From Bacteroidota bacterium (GTDB lineage: Bacteria; Bacteroidota; Bacteroidia; Flavobacteriales; Flavobacteriaceae), in the NCBI GenBank assembly GCA_012522045.1, contig JAAYLC010000207.1, positions 1 through 36,149 of the forward strand: DNA of 36,149 nt. The letters run 5' to 3'. Below the pieces are notes generated by a model. The model did no database searches. It worked only from the letters and a program-made list of their open reading frames with translations, and had not been told where the DNA came from. The position numbers were made by a program, and so were the translations under genes. Each line of letters starts with the position of its first letter. The first letter of the stretch is position 1. Below, piece after piece: positions 33,785 through 36,149 of this stretch.

Positions 33785-34828
33785 CTATTCCATCATTTCC
33801 AATCCTTGACGATCTAAAACACGGATATCGCGCCCTTCAATTTCAATTAAACCGTCTTTTTTAAAATCAGACAAAGTTCGGATTAGACTTTCTGTGGCAA
33901 TTCCGGCAGTTGCAGCCAAATCACTTCTTAAAATCCGGATGGGATTTCCGGGTTTAGGATTGATGACATTTACAAATTGCAAAATGGTACTCGCCGTTTT
34001 CTTTCGCACCGAACTGTATGCCATTTGTATGAGTTGTTCTTTGACATTTGATAAATTATCGGTCAAAAGATTCATCAATTCCATAGAAACTTCCTGACTT
34101 TTCCTGAGAATATCAGCTACTTGTTTTTTGGATATTCCTACCAATTCGGCATCTTCGACTGCCGTTGCCGTTTCGCTATACGGAATGTTTTCGTCAAAAG
34201 AAGTAAAACCTAAAAAATCATCAGGTTTATAAAGTCCGGTAATTAATTCTTTTCCGTTGACGTCCATGGTATGGGTTTTAACCACCCCTTTTAATATCAA
34301 GTAAATAATGTTTGAATGTTCCCCGCGATTGTAAACGGTCATGCCTCTTTTATAGTTGGAAACTTCACCTTCATCCCAGAAGAAATTTTTCAATTGATGC
34401 AAATTCCGAATCGATTCATCGTCCTCACTATTTTTCTCATTCTTCAAATCAAAAAGAATTTTCGCACGGGCGATGCGGCTTTCGATAGCACTTATTAATT
34501 CTTCCTCTTCAAAAGGTTTGGTAATATAATCATCCGCGCCCAAATCCATACCTTTTCGAATTTCTTTATGTTCTGTTTTTGCAGATAAAAAGATAAAAGG
34601 AATGTGTCTTGTTTTGGAATTGTTTGTCATTTCTTGCAACACTCCATAACCGTCCATTTCGGGCATCATAATATCACAAACGATTACATCCGGAATAATA
34701 GACAACGCTTTTTGGATTCCTATTTTTCCGTTGGGAGCTGTTACCACAGTATAACCGGACAATTCAAGAAGTTCGGCGGTATTTTCTCTTAATGCCGTAT
34801 CGTCTTCAATGAGTAAAATTGTTTTCAT
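33785..34828 (-). CDS. Response regulator: receiver domain fused to a CRP/FNR DNA-binding module
   Basis: The product has 347 residues in three parts. The receiver (1-120) has Asp9/Asp10, phospho-acceptor Asp52 in VIVCDIMMPEMDG, and Lys104 in DYITKPF. A cyclic-nucleotide-binding-like beta roll follows at about 148-240 (VYNRGEHSNIIYLILKGVVK). The CRP-type helix-turn-helix lies at about 297-320 (SDLAATAGIATESLIRTLSD), with Glu313 and Arg317 at the positions of FNR Glu209 and Arg213, which read the G-A of TGA half-sites. There is no N-terminal Cys cluster, so it does not sense O2 as FNR does; phosphorylation presumably controls it. It lies 17 bases downstream of its kinase. It is the likely activator of the wTGAY-N4-RTCAw promoters nearby. 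Confidence 0.92.
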   Translation of the reverse strand: MKTILLIEDDTALRENTAELLELSGYTVVTAPNGKIGIQKALSIIPDVIVCDIMMPEMDGYGVLQEMTNNSKTRHIPFIFLSAKTEHKEIRKGMDLGADDYITKPFEEEELISAIESRIARAKILFDLKNEKNSEDDESIRNLHQLKNFFWDEGEVSNYKRGMTVYNRGEHSNIIYLILKGVVKTHTMDVNGKELITGLYKPDDFLGFTSFDENIPYSETATAVEDAELVGISKKQVADILRKSQEVSMELMNLLTDNLSNVKEQLIQMAYSSVRKKTASTILQFVNVINPKPGNPIRILRSDLAATAGIATESLIRTLSDFKKDGLIEIEGRDIRVLDRQGLEMME

Positions 34829-34845
34829 AACTGTAACGGAAAAAA

Positions 34846-36069
34846 TTATTTATTTGGGATGGTTAGTGTAAATGTCGAACCTTTATTTTCTGTACTTTCA
34901 AACGATATCGATCCACCCAAAGCATCCATATAAGATTTTACAATGTTCAATCCGATACCGGTTCCTTGGGTAAGCAGTGCATTTTCAGCTCGAAAATACC
35001 TGTCAAAAATATGTTTTTGTTCCGCTTCGGGAATTCCCATTCCTTGATCAATAATTTTGATGAGAATATTTTCTTCTTCCAAAATGACAACCACTTTAAT
35101 AACCGTATTTTCCGGAGAATATTTAACGGCATTGTTAACGAGATTGGACAAAGAAAGTTCCATGATTTTCTCATCAAAATAGATAAAGATGTCATCAATA
35201 TTGTCCGGGTACACAATGTGCTGCCCTTCTTTTAGCAACATATTGGCATTGTATAAAACTTCATTCATCACTCGACTTAACGGAAACGTATCAAATCGAA
35301 AGACAGTTTTGCCGGTATCCAGGCGTTCTAAGGAGAGAAAATCATTTAAAATATTGTCTAAATACTTAACCTTACTCTTAATGATGTGTAAGTGTTTTTC
35401 GCGTTGCGGTTGCTGATGAGATTCCGTGTATTTTGAAACAAGCGTTGCCGAAGTTAAAATTCCACTTAAAGGAGTTTTAAACTCATGAGAAACCAACGAC
35501 AAAAATTTGGTTTTTAATTCTCCAAGTTCGCGTTCTTTTTTCAACGCTTCGGAAATACGCTTTTCGGCCTCTTTTCTTTTTGTTATTTCTGCTTTTAGTT
35601 CAAGAACACTTTCTTGCAGTGCAACCGTGCGTTCTTCAATTTTTTGTTCAAGTTGGTAATTTAAATTTTTAATCTCTTCTTCTTGTTCTTTCCTTACAGA
35701 AATATCGGTTATCAACGTCATCACATACCGACTGCCACCCGTGCTAAACGGATTTAAACCGGCTTCAACCGGAAAAATCGTATTGTCTTTTCGGCGGCCG
35801 TATAAATCCCGTCCGTGTCCCATTTTTCGCGGTTCACTCTGCTTCATAAATTCCCGAGCATGAACATGATGCGAGGACTTAAAATCATGAGGTATCAATA
35901 CATTCAAAGGCTGACCAATTAATTCGCGAGCTTCATATCCAAACATCTTGTCGGCGGCCTCGTTTGAAGCGACAATCTCTTGTTTTTCGTTGACTATAAT
36001 AATTCCTTCTGAAATAGCCTCAGAAAGAATTCGGAAAATGTTTCCTTTTTTTGCTTCAATAACTTTCAT
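34846..36069 (-). CDS. PAS sensor histidine kinase, possibly heme-based (FixL-like)
   Basis: The product has 407 residues and no membrane segments, so it is cytoplasmic. A PAS domain (about 10-125) is followed by a coiled linker (EIKNLNYQLEQKIEERTVAL), a HisKA dimer domain with phospho-acceptor His195 in FLSLVSHEFKTPLSG, and an ATPase domain with N box SNLVNNAVKYSPENT, G1 DQGMGIPEAEQ and G2 GTGIGLNIVKSYMDALGG. Ungapped alignment with FixL puts His67 at the proximal heme His200 and Arg87 (GHGRDLYGRRKD) at Arg220, 20 residues apart in both. Many non-heme PAS domains share parts of this, so heme binding is a hypothesis. It is the first gene of a two-gene operon with the REC-CRP regulator. Confidence 0.92.
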   Translation of the reverse strand: MKVIEAKKGNIFRILSEAISEGIIIVNEKQEIVASNEAADKMFGYEARELIGQPLNVLIPHDFKSSHHVHAREFMKQSEPRKMGHGRDLYGRRKDNTIFPVEAGLNPFSTGGSRYVMTLITDISVRKEQEEEIKNLNYQLEQKIEERTVALQESVLELKAEITKRKEAEKRISEALKKERELGELKTKFLSLVSHEFKTPLSGILTSATLVSKYTESHQQPQREKHLHIIKSKVKYLDNILNDFLSLERLDTGKTVFRFDTFPLSRVMNEVLYNANMLLKEGQHIVYPDNIDDIFIYFDEKIMELSLSNLVNNAVKYSPENTVIKVVVILEEENILIKIIDQGMGIPEAEQKHIFDRYFRAENALLTQGTGIGLNIVKSYMDALGGSISFESTENKGSTFTLTIPNK

Positions 36070-36074
36070 TAGGA

Positions 36075-36121
36075 CAAAAATAACAATTTATACAGAACCG
36101 AACCCAATTGATTTTTATCAT
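36075..36121 (-). promoter_or_regulatory. Promoter and CRP/FNR-type operator of the kinase/regulator operon
   Basis: TTGAT-TTTT-ATCAT (36108-36121) matches the FNR consensus with one base different. The minus strand reads TATTTTTG (36075-36082), a perfect TAnnTTTG. Centre spacing is 36 bp, three more than at the other three promoters. Its position suggests positive autoregulation by the REC-CRP protein. Confidence 0.55.
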
Positions 36122-36149
36122 AAAAAAACCTTTTTACAGTCAGTCTCTT

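Noticed and set aside
1-36149. CRISPR arrays, tRNA and rRNA genes
   Set aside because: No regularly spaced direct repeats, tRNA-like T-loop/acceptor signatures or rRNA-like segments were recognised on either strand by eye.

Overview
The window is about 36 kb of AT-rich chromosome from a Bacteroidota bacterium, most likely class Flavobacteriia. The evidence is a short RpoD of Bacteroidetes type, a PorT protein of the type IX secretion system (T9SS), two secreted proteins with T9SS C-terminal sorting domains, a lipoprotein-type TamL, a zinc-finger-less AccD, TAnnTTTG promoter boxes, and a NosZ that begins with a lipoprotein signal. No tRNA, rRNA or CRISPR array was seen.

Layout. Bases 1-118 hold the 3' end of an IS5-like transposase. 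Bases 140-6513 (minus strand) are housekeeping: a small membrane protein, rpoD, pnp, rpsO, accD and fbaA. Bases 6624-11458 hold tamL, a divergent SpoU/TrmH rRNA methyltransferase, porT and ubiE/menG. The ubiE reading frame is interrupted by an in-frame TAG. Bases 11557-15016 (plus strand) hold an exported Asn/Thr/Arg-rich protein behind a sigma-54-like promoter and a two-domain ADP-forming acyl-CoA synthetase. Bases 15275-22349 hold two large T9SS cargo genes. The first is a roughly 1,600-residue PKD/Ig-like surface protein split by a one-base frameshift in an A run; the second is a beta-propeller-like protein with a PKD domain.

Bases 22482-29146 (minus strand) are a compact nitrous oxide reductase cluster, transcribed in the order cytochrome c lipoprotein, nosZ, a membrane protein, nosL, nosD, nosF, nosY. 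A divergent His-rich lipoprotein follows at 29411. Bases 29927-36069 hold four tandem-domain universal stress proteins, a small membrane protein, a response regulator fused to a CRP/FNR DNA-binding module, and a PAS histidine kinase. The kinase PAS domain lines up with the FixL heme PAS, with a His and an Arg at the FixL His200 and Arg220 positions.

The main new observation links these last parts. Four promoters (cytochrome c/nos, the three-gene usp operon, the single usp, and the kinase/regulator operon) each carry a palindrome of the form wTGAY-N4-RTCAw upstream of a TAnnTTTG-like box. The centre-to-centre distance is 33 bp in three cases and 36 bp in the fourth. This suggests a FixL/FixJ-like phosphorelay whose output is a REC-CRP activator controlling N2O respiration, Usp proteins and itself. 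A second notable item is a 93-bp element able to fold as a three-way junction directly after the nosZ stop codon.
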